A stretch of 7,595 bases of DNA from Actinomycetota bacterium (GTDB lineage Bacteria > Actinomycetota > Acidimicrobiia > Acidimicrobiales > Poriferisodalaceae), in NCBI GenBank assembly GCA_013151655.1, contig JAADHX010000076.1, positions 1-7,595 of the forward strand. Direction: 5' to 3'. This document shows, one piece after another, positions 1-6,409 of this stretch. Position 1 is the first letter of the stretch; every line of letters begins with the position of its first letter. The notes beneath the pieces were generated by a model that did no database searches, had not been told where the DNA came from, and was given only the letters and a program-made list of their open reading frames with translations. The position numbers and the translations under genes are program-made.

Positions 1-80
1 ATTAACTGGCCGAAGTCGTTGCTTGCCAACAGCATTCGACATTCGGCATCGGTGGCCGCATCGTGATGTCTAATCAGCAT
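1..80 (-). CDS. Partial PPOX/PaiB-like FMN-binding protein, N-terminus only
   Basis: An open frame starts at an ATG at 78-80 and runs off the left edge, giving 26 residues. It begins MLIRHHDAA and reaches NDFGQL at the edge. From memory, many actinobacterial FMN-binding proteins of the pyridoxamine 5'-phosphate oxidase-like/PaiB group start with a similar MLI-x-x-x-DAA stretch, then an acidic segment and a -DFG-x-L- strand. The assignment therefore rests on one short stretch, and all FMN-contact residues lie outside the window. The frame is closed upstream of the ATG by an in-frame TGA, so 80 is the first possible ATG start. No Shine-Dalgarno sequence is visible because the 16-bp tandem repeat occupies the region just upstream. 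The gene is divergent from the serine hydrolase at 264. That it is a real gene is moderately likely; the family is tentative. Confidence 0.45.
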   Translation of the reverse strand, partial: MLIRHHDAATDAECRMLLASNDFGQL

Positions 81-134
81 CGTCTGTAATCAGCATCGTC
101 TGTAATCAGCATCGTGTGTTACCAGCATCGTGTG
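71..134. repeat. 16-bp tandem repeat, four copies
   Basis: Four head-to-tail 16-bp units lie at 71-86, 87-102, 103-118 and 119-134. The consensus on the plus strand is TAATCAGCATCGTCTG. Units 1 and 2 are identical, unit 3 differs at one base (GTG for CTG at its end), and unit 4 carries two further changes near its left end. On the minus strand every unit carries ATGCTG, and units 1 to 3 read ATGCTGATTA. Unit 1 supplies the probable start codon of the partial gene at 1-80. There are no spacers, so this is a simple tandem array and not a CRISPR. The unit length is not a multiple of three, so copy-number change would shift upstream frames. Confidence 0.9.
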
Positions 135-187
135 GCTCAGTCGTTTCGGGCGTCGGTCAGCATATTGGTCGAATCACCATCTCATTG

Positions 188-222
188 CGGTTGACGTAAC
201 CGTCGCGCTGTACGGTGCCGTA
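188..222. promoter_or_regulatory. Two adjacent short palindromes upstream of the serine hydrolase operon
   Basis: Two inverted repeats sit 8 bp apart. The first is CGGTT-GACGT-AACCG at 188-202 (5-bp arms, 5-bp spacer). The second is TACGG-TG-CCGTA at 211-222 (5-bp arms, 2-bp spacer). A TTGACG hexamer at 191-196 overlaps the first and could be a -35 element, but I find no convincing -10 at normal spacing. They lie in the 183-bp gap between two divergent genes, so they could be operators for either. Short palindromes also arise by chance, so a regulatory role is inference. Confidence 0.25.
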
Positions 223-263
223 ACTGGAAGCGGACTTTCTGTCCACTAGCGCTGAGGGCATTT

Positions 264-1493
264 ATGAGCATTGAGGTTGAGGCCAAACCAGAAGAGATGG
301 GTATGTCATCTACCCAATTCGAGCACTTAACCCGCCACATGCATGCCTACGTCGACGATGGTCGACTTCCCGGCGTCAACACCCTGGTGTCGAGGGGCGG
401 CAAGATTGTCTACCTGGACGTGTATGGCGAACGCGACATGGAGAAGCACTTGCCGGTTGTGGCCGACACCGTTTACCGCTTCTACTCGATGTCGAAACCG
501 ATTACGTCTATTGCTTTGATGCAGCTCTACGAACAGGGTCTGCTACGGCTGTCTGACCCCGTCGAGAAGTTCTTGCCTGCCTTCAAAGACATGCAGGTGT
601 TTGCCGGCGGAACCAACCAGAGCCCGGTTACGAGGCCGGCCACGACCAAGATGACCATTCACCATTTGATGACCCATATGTCTGGGCTCACCTATGGCTT
701 CATGCAAGCCAACGTGGTCGACTCGATCTACCGGGCCAACGGTTTCGACTTTGGCTCCAAACTTGGTAACACGGCCGAGACCATCGACGCTCTCGCGGCG
801 ATGCCGCTGTTGTGCGACCCTGGCACCAGCTGGAACTACTCGCACTCGACCGATGTCATTGGTCGAATCATCGAGGTCATTTCTGGCCAGCGGCTAGGGG
901 AGTACCTTTCAGAGCACGTTTTCGACCCGTTAGGAATGACCGATACCGGGTTCCATGTGCACGACGATGCCCACGATCGGTTTTCGTCGAACTACATTCC
1001 GCACCCCAAGACCGGCAAGGCGACCTTGTTAGACGCGTCCGACACCAGCCCGGCCCTGAAGCCCGCCCAATTCGAGGGCGGCGGCGGTGGCTTGATGTCG
1101 ACGATGTACGACTATCACCAGTTCTGTCGAATGCTGATGGCCGGGGGCACACTCGGCGAAGCCAGGATCATCGGTCGAAAGACTCTCGATTTCATGACAT
1201 CTAACCATCTGCCGGATGGTGGCGATTTGGTCAGCTGCGGAACTCCACTGTTCAGCGAGACCCCGTACGACGGGGTTGGTTTTGGGCTTGGGTTCTCGGT
1301 GCAGCTCAATCCGGCGATCACGAGGGTCATATCGAGCCCTGGCGAGTTCGCTTGGGGCGGGGCCGCTTCGACCGCGTTCTGGTGCGATCCAGCTGAAGAT
1401 CTGCACGTCATCTTCCTTACTCAGTTGCTGCCGTCGAGCTACCACCCAATTCGCCAGGAACTAAAACAGTTGGTGTACTCCTCACTCCTGTAG
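264..1493 (+). CDS. Serine hydrolase of the beta-lactamase/class C esterase family
   Basis: This is a 409-residue protein of the serine beta-lactamase-like superfamily (AmpC/EstB-type esterases and related hydrolases), within the family's usual length. The nucleophile motif S-M-S-K is at residues 75-78, with Ser75 the likely acyl-enzyme residue and Lys78 its general base. The second motif is Y192-S-H (in WNYSHSTDVIGR), where classical beta-lactamases have Y-x-N. The W-G-G-A-A-S-T segment near residue 364 occupies the place of the K-T-G/H-x-G motif, and a glycine-rich FEGGGGGLM stretch lies near 273. No signal peptide is seen, so a cytoplasmic esterase or amidase is more likely than a true beta-lactamase; the substrate is unknown. 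The start is supported by GAGGG five bases before the ATG. It is first in a two-gene operon with mycothione reductase, nine bases downstream. A link to mycothiol chemistry is possible but unproven. Confidence 0.9.
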   Translation: MSIEVEAKPEEMGMSSTQFEHLTRHMHAYVDDGRLPGVNTLVSRGGKIVYLDVYGERDMEKHLPVVADTVYRFYSMSKPITSIALMQLYEQGLLRLSDPVEKFLPAFKDMQVFAGGTNQSPVTRPATTKMTIHHLMTHMSGLTYGFMQANVVDSIYRANGFDFGSKLGNTAETIDALAAMPLLCDPGTSWNYSHSTDVIGRIIEVISGQRLGEYLSEHVFDPLGMTDTGFHVHDDAHDRFSSNYIPHPKTGKATLLDASDTSPALKPAQFEGGGGGLMSTMYDYHQFCRMLMAGGTLGEARIIGRKTLDFMTSNHLPDGGDLVSCGTPLFSETPYDGVGFGLGFSVQLNPAITRVISSPGEFAWGGAASTAFWCDPAEDLHVIFLTQLLPSSYHPIRQELKQLVYSSLL

Positions 1494-1502
1494 AGGGCGA
1501 CC

Positions 1503-2978
1503 ATGGAAGTAGGTGGGCGTTCCATGGTGTTCACTACTGGCATGAATCCAAGTTCTGAGCAAGACCGTCCGATTCAAGACTTCGACATGATCATTGTCGG
1601 AACAGGGTCAGGTAACTCGATCCCTGGTCCTGAGTTCGATGACTGGAAGATCGCGATCATCGAAGAAGGCGTGTTTGGTGGTACTTGTCTGAACGTCGGC
1701 TGTATTCCGTCGAAGATGTTCATTTATGCCGCCGACGTTGCGCTGCAAGCCCAGAACGCGTCGAAGTATGGGCTAGATATCACCTTGGATGGCGTGCGGT
1801 GGAGCGACATTCGAGACCGGGTGTTTGGTCGGATCGATCCGATCGCCTCCGGTGGCGAGCAATACCGCGCTGGCGACGAATGCCCAAACATCACGGTTTT
1901 CGATGGTCATGGGGCTTTCACTGCCGACCGCGCCAACGGCGATCAACGAGTGATCGAGGTCAATGGCCAGCTTCTGACTGCGCCGACCATTGTTCTGGGT
2001 GCTGGCGCCAGGGTGCACGTTCCGCCTATCTCTGGCATTGACCCTAAACATGACGCGCCGGTGGTTCCATACGAGACATCTGACACCGTGATGCGCCTCG
2101 ACGAACTACCGAAATCGATGATCATCCTGGGCGGTGGTTACATCGCCAGCGAGCTTGGCCATGTGTTTTCTGCCTTTGGCGTGAATGTCACGATGGTTAA
2201 CCGCAGTCGGGCGCTGCTTCGCAACGAGGACACCGCCATCTCGCAACGTTTCACCGAGATCATGAGCGAACGCATCGATGTACGGCTAGGGAGTCGTCAC
2301 CACAAAGTTCGACAGCTCGAAGACGGGCGAATCGAGATGACCTATCGCGACCTCGACGACGACCACACCGAAATTGTCACCGGCGACGTGTTACTGGTCG
2401 CGACCGGACGAGTGTCCAATGGCGACCGACTCAACGTCGAGGCCGCTGGGATCGAACACCAGAGCCACCGCCTTGTTGTTGATGCGGCCGGGCGAACGAA
2501 CATCTCGGGGATATGGGCCTTTGGCGATGTATCGAACAAGCTGCAACTCAAACACCTTGCCAACCTCGAAATGCGCAACGTTCGTCACAACATCTTGAAT
2601 CCAGACGACATTCGCACCACCGACTACACCCTTACGCCGCATGCGGTGTTCGGGAATCCCCAAATTGCCGCGGTTGGCCTCACCGAACGCGCTGCCCGCG
2701 ATGCCGGTATCAATGTGATGGTGGCCAGCAAGGACTACGGCGCCACCGCATACGGCTGGGCCATGGAAGACGATTCAGGGTTTGTGAAGCTTGTCGCCGA
2801 CGCCGATACCCGCAGACTCGTTGGCGCCCACATCATTGGGCCGCAATCGTCGACCCTGATCCATCAGTTGATCCAGGGCATGGCCTATGACCGCACAGTC
2901 GACGAGATGGCGTCTGGTTTCATGTATATCCACCCTGCTCTCAACGAAGTTGTCGAGAACGCCCTACTCGATTTCTGA
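1503..2978 (+). CDS. mtr: Mycothione reductase
   Basis: This 491-residue flavoprotein disulfide reductase uses NADPH to reduce mycothione (mycothiol disulfide) to mycothiol, keeping the main actinobacterial thiol reduced in the cytoplasm. The FAD-binding motif G-T-G-S-G-N-S is at 33-39. The redox-active pair is Cys62/Cys67 in GGTCLNVGCIPSK. The NADPH-binding G-G-G-Y-I-A-S-E is at 210-217, with Arg234 and Arg236 downstream suited to the 2'-phosphate. The second FAD segment is WAFGDVS, and the C-terminal catalytic His477/Glu482 is in YIHPALNEVVENALL. GTGSGNS, YGWAMED and the C-terminus are characteristic of mycothione reductase, as opposed to lipoamide, glutathione or mercuric reductases. GAGGG overlaps the stop codon of the upstream gene and ends five bases before the ATG at 1503, supporting this start and translational coupling. 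The start gives about 25 residues more than the usual family N-terminus; ATGs at 1524 and 1542 are alternatives without a visible ribosome site. Confidence 0.95.
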   Translation: MEVGGRSMVFTTGMNPSSEQDRPIQDFDMIIVGTGSGNSIPGPEFDDWKIAIIEEGVFGGTCLNVGCIPSKMFIYAADVALQAQNASKYGLDITLDGVRWSDIRDRVFGRIDPIASGGEQYRAGDECPNITVFDGHGAFTADRANGDQRVIEVNGQLLTAPTIVLGAGARVHVPPISGIDPKHDAPVVPYETSDTVMRLDELPKSMIILGGGYIASELGHVFSAFGVNVTMVNRSRALLRNEDTAISQRFTEIMSERIDVRLGSRHHKVRQLEDGRIEMTYRDLDDDHTEIVTGDVLLVATGRVSNGDRLNVEAAGIEHQSHRLVVDAAGRTNISGIWAFGDVSNKLQLKHLANLEMRNVRHNILNPDDIRTTDYTLTPHAVFGNPQIAAVGLTERAARDAGINVMVASKDYGATAYGWAMEDDSGFVKLVADADTRRLVGAHIIGPQSSTLIHQLIQGMAYDRTVDEMASGFMYIHPALNEVVENALLDF

Positions 2979-2998
2979 AACTGCGTTGCTGGCTGATC

Positions 2999-3020
2999 CC
3001 TAGACCCGAACACGGCTAGG
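2999..3020. terminator. Possible bidirectional hairpin between convergent operons
   Basis: CCTAG at 2999-3003 pairs with CTAGG at 3016-3020. Inside it CCG (3006-3008) pairs with CGG (3013-3015) around an AACA loop, leaving a two-base bulge on the left arm. This gives about eight paired bases in the gap between the mtr stop and the DUF2752 stop, and it overlaps the latter. No T-run follows on either strand, so it is not a classic intrinsic terminator. Its position between convergent genes suggests a shared transcription end, but the stem is modest. Confidence 0.35.
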
Positions 3021-3528
3021 CGAACGGCAGCGGGATCTGGCCAAGAGCCAAACGAACAGGCCACACCGCCAGAAGCAGAAGGCCATTGGCGACGGCGATC
3101 CGTTCGCCACGGGCTCTGACCCAACGACCGAATGTGAGCGGGGCCCACATAACACCAACCGCGAGCACCAGGACCTGGATTGCGATAAACGCAGCCACAG
3201 GGTGCTGGACAATGGCACCAGCCACGTCGCCCCTGACCATCATCGAAATGGCTCGAGTGCCACCGCAGGCGGGGCAGTAGCCGCCACCGGTGTAGCGACG
3301 GTAAGGACAGAGCGTTACGCCGTCGTCGGTTCCGCCCAATAGTGCTGCGGTGGTACCCGCGGCGACTACGCCACCAACCAGCATGCGGATGCCAGTTGCT
3401 TCTCCGAACATCGTGACCAGGCGTGATGTCGGCCTATGGAAAGACGCCACGGTGTTGGTGGCGCCCTGATTGGTGAGTGCGGGTCCTGGCGCGGCGAGAA
3501 GCTCTGCTGACCCGGACTCGATAGCCAT
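3016..3528 (-). CDS. DUF2752 family membrane protein
   Basis: This 170-residue protein carries the hallmark of the DUF2752 family: C74-P followed by T80-G, then C85-P-A-C88-G-G-T-R-A, a short polar stretch and a second hydrophobic region. The three cysteines could bind a metal or take part in redox chemistry, but the family's function is not established. Three likely membrane segments are at about residues 49-66, 112-131 and 146-163, so it should sit in the cytoplasmic membrane with the Cys motif next to segment one. The N-terminal 40 residues look disordered; an internal ATG at residue 40 is an alternative start that would remove them. It follows the alpha/beta hydrolase by five bases without its own ribosome site, so the two are probably co-transcribed and coupled. 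DUF2752 genes occur widely in Actinobacteria and Bacteroidetes without a fixed partner. Confidence 0.85.
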   Translation of the reverse strand: MAIESGSAELLAAPGPALTNQGATNTVASFHRPTSRLVTMFGEATGIRMLVGGVVAAGTTAALLGGTDDGVTLCPYRRYTGGGYCPACGGTRAISMMVRGDVAGAIVQHPVAAFIAIQVLVLAVGVMWAPLTFGRWVRARGERIAVANGLLLLAVWPVRLALGQIPLPFA

Positions 3529-3533
3529 GTTCG

Positions 3534-4319
3534 TTAGCTATCGAGTTGGTTGAGGAACGCGCCAAGGGCGGGGTTGACGATCTCGGGGTGGGTCATGTTG
3601 GGGGCGTGAGCTGCTCCCGGTACTCGCACTAGGCCACGGCTGTGTGGGACCGCCGCTTGTAGTTCTTCGGCGTGGCTGATGTCGATCGACTGATCGGCCT
3701 CGCCGTGAATCGACAGCACTGGGCACTGGATCTCGCCCATGCGGTCGCTGATGTCGTCTCTGGTTAGCAGCGTCTGGGCTGGAAGGGCCATGGTCGAGCG
3801 GTCTCTTGCCTCCCACTTTGCGATCCAGGTTTCGTTGAGAGTTGGTTCGCCCAGAATGAGACCAGCCACGAACTGGCCGACTTCGCCGAGGGGTGCGTCG
3901 CTGAGCCAGTGGTCGATCATGCCTTGGTACCCGGCGAGGGTCTCGGCGTCGTCTTGGCCGGCCCGCGAGTCGATGAGAACAAGGGCCCGCACTCGCTCGG
4001 GGTTGGCGAGTGCGGCTCGCAACGACAAGAAACCGCCCTGGCTCATGCCGATGAAGACGGCTTCGTCGATGTCGAGGTGATCGAGCAACGCGACTGCGTC
4101 GGCGGCTGAGTCCCAGTATGTGAATGGTTCGGTTGCCGGGGTGTCGCCAAAGCCGCGTTCGTCCCATGCGATGCATCGGTACGTCTCGCTTAGGCTCGCA
4201 ACCTGTTCGTCGAACATGGTGTGATCCATGAGGAACCCATGGCTGAACAACAGCGCCTTGCCATCGCCTCCAGAGTCCGAGTAGGTAATTGACTGTCCGT
4301 TTACTTCAGCGACTGGCAT
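3534..4319 (-). CDS. Alpha/beta hydrolase
   Basis: This is a protein of about 261 residues with the alpha/beta-hydrolase fold, close in layout to haloperoxidase, esterase and 3-oxoadipate enol-lactonase-type enzymes. Numbered from the longer GTG start, the oxyanion H-G-F is at 30-32, D-E-R-G-F-G at 56-61 and the nucleophile elbow G-M-S-Q-G-G at 94-99 with Ser96. The acid is Asp212 in HGEADQSI and the base is His241 in AAHAPN, so the triad is complete. No signal peptide is seen, so it is probably cytoplasmic; the substrate cannot be told. I prefer the ATG at 4319 (MPVAEVNGQ), which fits the usual family N-terminus. It has GGA close upstream and, alternatively, a TATCGT hexamer seven bases before it. 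The GTG at 4328 would add three residues. It leads a probable operon with the DUF2752 gene, and the small basic protein diverges from its 5' end. Confidence 0.9.
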   Translation of the reverse strand: MPVAEVNGQSITYSDSGGDGKALLFSHGFLMDHTMFDEQVASLSETYRCIAWDERGFGDTPATEPFTYWDSAADAVALLDHLDIDEAVFIGMSQGGFLSLRAALANPERVRALVLIDSRAGQDDAETLAGYQGMIDHWLSDAPLGEVGQFVAGLILGEPTLNETWIAKWEARDRSTMALPAQTLLTRDDISDRMGEIQCPVLSIHGEADQSIDISHAEELQAAVPHSRGLVRVPGAAHAPNMTHPEIVNPALGAFLNQLDS

Positions 4320-4343
4320 GAATTCCACGATAGCCTGAAAGTT
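4320..4343. promoter_or_regulatory. Compact divergent promoter region, possibly leaderless on both sides
   Basis: Only 24 bases separate the two divergent ATG codons. On the plus strand TAGCCT (4331-4336) ends seven bases before the ATG at 4344. On the minus strand TATCGT (plus 4332-4327) ends seven bases before the ATG at 4319. Both fit the TANNNT -10 pattern and the spacing known for leaderless actinobacterial genes, and the two hexamers overlap by two bases. No good -35 is visible for either, and TANNNT is a loose pattern, so this is a suggestion only. Confidence 0.3.
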
Positions 4344-4724
4344 ATGGCGCGTAAGAGCCGACTGCGACTAGCCCTGCGAGAGGTCTTCGGTCACGGCGCG
4401 TCTCAGCAGCGTTCGAGCCGTGCCGAGCGAGTCGGACCTGGCCCAAACCCCGGCATCGACAGCGGTCTGGGCCGAACCCTACGAGACGTCACTGGCCCGT
4501 TCGGACCCGCCAACTTTCGGGGCAAACGCATCAACAACACACTCGAGACCATCGTCGACTCCAACTCGGCGTATCGCCAGTCGTTCAACCGTCAGCTTCC
4601 ACCAAGCACTTTCGTCTCCGAACGCGACCGGCTCCGATTCGGGCAGGCAGTGCCGGTCTCAGAACGACTCATTGGCGATACCGCTGCTACACGCAGGCTC
4701 AAGAAAGACCTCGATCAGCTTTAG
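4344..4724 (+). CDS. Uncharacterised small basic protein
   Basis: This 126-residue protein belongs to no family I recognise. The N-terminal 30 residues are rich in Arg, Lys, Gln and Ser (MARKSRLRLALREVFGHG). A Gly/Pro-rich stretch (GPGPNPGIDSGLG) follows at about 31-43, and then a polar, probably helical region from about residue 64. The last third alternates charged and polar residues and ends RRLKKDLDQL. There are no cysteines, membrane segments or signal peptide. The strong net positive charge would suit nucleic-acid or membrane-surface binding, but that is inference. Third codon positions are mostly G or C, like the neighbouring genes, which supports real coding over the competing frames. 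No Shine-Dalgarno sequence is visible; a TAGCCT seven bases upstream might allow leaderless expression. It is divergent from the alpha/beta hydrolase and converges on hipA with a 15-bp gap. Confidence 0.65.
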   Translation: MARKSRLRLALREVFGHGASQQRSSRAERVGPGPNPGIDSGLGRTLRDVTGPFGPANFRGKRINNTLETIVDSNSAYRQSFNRQLPPSTFVSERDRLRFGQAVPVSERLIGDTAATRRLKKDLDQL

Positions 4725-4739
4725 AAGCCGACTCGCCGA

Positions 4740-6047
4740 CTAACGAAGCGATGTGAGCATCAAGTTGGCGGCGATCTCTTGGATGCGGTCAGCATCGACC
4801 CCTGCGTCGGCGCCGAATCGGGCCCACCCCGAAACGACTTCGATGGTGTTGTCAAGAATGCCGAGGCCATCCCGATCTGAGAGGTTGGCATGGGCAGCTA
4901 GCGCCACGAAATCGGATCTGGTGAACCGAGTTCGTTTCCCGTTGATGCTCATCTTATGTGTGCTCGTCCATTCCCCTGAGGGGTTGAACGAATATGTGAT
5001 GTCGTAAGCCGGCGCAAGCGACCATGTCCCAGACTGGTCCATCAAGAACGCGATGTTCTTGGTGTGATCGTCCTGATTTCGGGCCACGACGTTGAACACA
5101 GCACGGCGGTACAGATCGGTGCGGTCGTTTTGATGCAACCCAAGCCGTCGTGTGACTTGTAGGGCCTGTTCGTAACTGTGGGCTCCCGCTTGATTGAAGT
5201 CGAAGTGGGCAATTGCTGTTAACGACTGTAGATGCAGCTTTTTTCCGTCGGGCCTATCGAACCGTCGGGTCATGAAGTGTGCTCGCCCTCCTTCGGTTAG
5301 GAGGCGCGTTGGTGCCATTGAAATGCCTGTCGCCTTAGCCATCTCGGCGTAGGCATGTTCGATGCGTCCGCACCCGAGCGGATCGGCAAGCTCCTTATCG
5401 CTGTTGGCCGCAACTCCGTCGAACTTGAGCAACCAGTGGACGAAGCCTTCAGGCAGGCTGGTCTGACCCGAGCGCACCTCGCCAGTTTGTTCATTCCAAC
5501 CGATCACCGCCTTGGCTCTCGCACCGCCAGCCGACGTACCCACCTGAATGATGGCTGTGAGGTCATCGGAATCGACGACTCCAGCACTGCGAATGTCGAG
5601 GCCCCGGTTTCTTGCTAGCGCGCGATTTGCGAGTTCAACCAGATGGCCGAGCTCTAGGGCCCCGCTGATTGGTTCTGCTCGGGCGAGCATGGGCGCGAAC
5701 TCGAGCGCTCCCATGCCTCGATCGCCGATGTAGCAGAGCCGTTCGACAGGGCTGAAGTCGGCTGTCGATCGGCCATGTTGAGCCAACCAAGCCTCGATGA
5801 GAGCTGATCCGAACTTGTCGGGCAGAGCGTCGGCGAGCATTCCTGGCAGCCCTCTAAACGTCTCGGTGTTGAGGGTTGGGAACGACCAAATGGTTGGGCC
5901 AAGTGGCATTGTCAGAGGAGCTGGTTCGATACCGCTGGACTGAAACCGTTGTTCGTACTCGAACGAACCCAGCCTGGCCGAGGATGACCAGCTCACGGCC
6001 CCAATGGTTGTACCCCAAAGCCGCACCTCGGCATCTTCAACTGCCAT
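4740..6047 (-). CDS. hipA: HipA-family serine/threonine kinase toxin
   Basis: This is a 435-residue type II toxin-antitoxin kinase. The E. coli relative phosphorylates glutamyl-tRNA synthetase and halts growth; the target here is unknown. The N-terminal subdomain spans about residues 5-120 and includes EVRLWGTTIGAV, LADALPDKFG and YIGDRGMGALEF. The kinase core follows: a G-T-S-A-G-G-A-R-A-K-A segment at 170-180 in the place of the phosphate-binding loop, the catalytic N324-Q-D-D-H-T-K-N331 with Asp326 as likely base, and the DFG-equivalent Asp349 in LAPAYDI. No key residue is missing, so the kinase looks intact. The start at 6047 is chosen because its ATG overlaps the antitoxin TAA (TAATG) and matches the usual HipA N-terminus. 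An ATG at 6080 would add 11 residues inside the antitoxin frame and has no ribosome site. It is second gene of the hipBA operon, so toxin translation is probably coupled to antitoxin translation. Confidence 0.93.
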   Translation of the reverse strand: MAVEDAEVRLWGTTIGAVSWSSSARLGSFEYEQRFQSSGIEPAPLTMPLGPTIWSFPTLNTETFRGLPGMLADALPDKFGSALIEAWLAQHGRSTADFSPVERLCYIGDRGMGALEFAPMLARAEPISGALELGHLVELANRALARNRGLDIRSAGVVDSDDLTAIIQVGTSAGGARAKAVIGWNEQTGEVRSGQTSLPEGFVHWLLKFDGVAANSDKELADPLGCGRIEHAYAEMAKATGISMAPTRLLTEGGRAHFMTRRFDRPDGKKLHLQSLTAIAHFDFNQAGAHSYEQALQVTRRLGLHQNDRTDLYRRAVFNVVARNQDDHTKNIAFLMDQSGTWSLAPAYDITYSFNPSGEWTSTHKMSINGKRTRFTRSDFVALAAHANLSDRDGLGILDNTIEVVSGWARFGADAGVDADRIQEIAANLMLTSLR

Positions 6048-6403
6048 TATTGATCTGCTTCTTCGTTGCCCCACATCCATTCTTGGTTCGGAGCGGCGGT
6101 CGACCGTCGAGCCCGCTGTCTCGGCTTGGACGTGTTCTGTAGGCGTGCCATTGGACTGTCGACTTGTTCGGGTACGAGGCTGTCGATGCGATCGGTTAAG
6201 CCGAGTACTCGCAGCACTGCCACCAGGGTGGTGAGGCTGACATCATTGCCACCTTCGATGGCTGCGACCGTCTGGCGGACGATCCCGCTGCGCGTGGCCA
6301 TCTCGGCCTGAGTTAGGTTGCGGTTGAGTCGTGCCGCGCGAATTCGTTGACCGAGTGAGGCCATGATCTGCCTATCGTTCCGTTCTTGGTCAATTGTGAG
6401 CAT
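6047..6403 (-). CDS. hipB: HipB-like XRE-family antitoxin and repressor
   Basis: This 118-residue protein has an N-terminal Cro/C1-type helix-turn-helix: LGQRIRAARLNRNLTQAEM at 17-35, the turn at S39-G-I, and a recognition helix including R43-Q-T-V-A-A-I-E-G-G. By analogy with E. coli HipB it should dimerise, bind operators at its own promoter and neutralise the HipA encoded just downstream. The C-terminal tail, about residues 80-118, is basic and then acidic, and holds Trp residues in EWMWGNEEADQ; HipB also uses a C-terminal Trp in its tail. Two starts are plausible. The ATG at 6403 lies six bases after a TAACAT -10 candidate, which would make the transcript leaderless. The ATG at 6364 (residue 14) has AGGCAG upstream and starts right at the conserved domain. 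The stop TAA shares one base with the hipA ATG. Confidence 0.9.
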   Translation of the reverse strand: MLTIDQERNDRQIMASLGQRIRAARLNRNLTQAEMATRSGIVRQTVAAIEGGNDVSLTTLVAVLRVLGLTDRIDSLVPEQVDSPMARLQNTSKPRQRARRSTAAPNQEWMWGNEEADQ

Positions 6404-6409
6404 GTTGAT

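Noticed and set aside
71..134. CRISPR array
   Set aside because: The 16-bp units directly abut each other with no spacers, and no cas-like gene is present.
1029..1445. 138-codon open frame on the minus strand
   Set aside because: It lies entirely antisense to the serine hydrolase, which has complete family motifs; the translation shows no recognisable domain.
3538..4176. 212-codon open frame on the minus strand
   Set aside because: It is a shifted frame inside the alpha/beta hydrolase. Its product is an Arg/Pro/Ser-rich string typical of an out-of-frame GC-rich reading.
4718..4728. GCTT-TAG-AAGC hairpin between the 126-residue gene and hipA
   Set aside because: A four-base stem with a three-base loop and no T-run is too weak to call a terminator.
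4420..4743. 107-codon plus-strand frame overlapping the small basic protein
   Set aside because: The 4344 frame has the better GC bias at third codon positions and an earlier start; both frames are unlikely to be coding.
6048..6080. Longer hipA start at 6080
   Set aside because: There is no ribosome site, it lies within the antitoxin coding frame, and the 11 extra residues do not resemble HipA N-termini; the TAATG overlap at 6047 is a better start.
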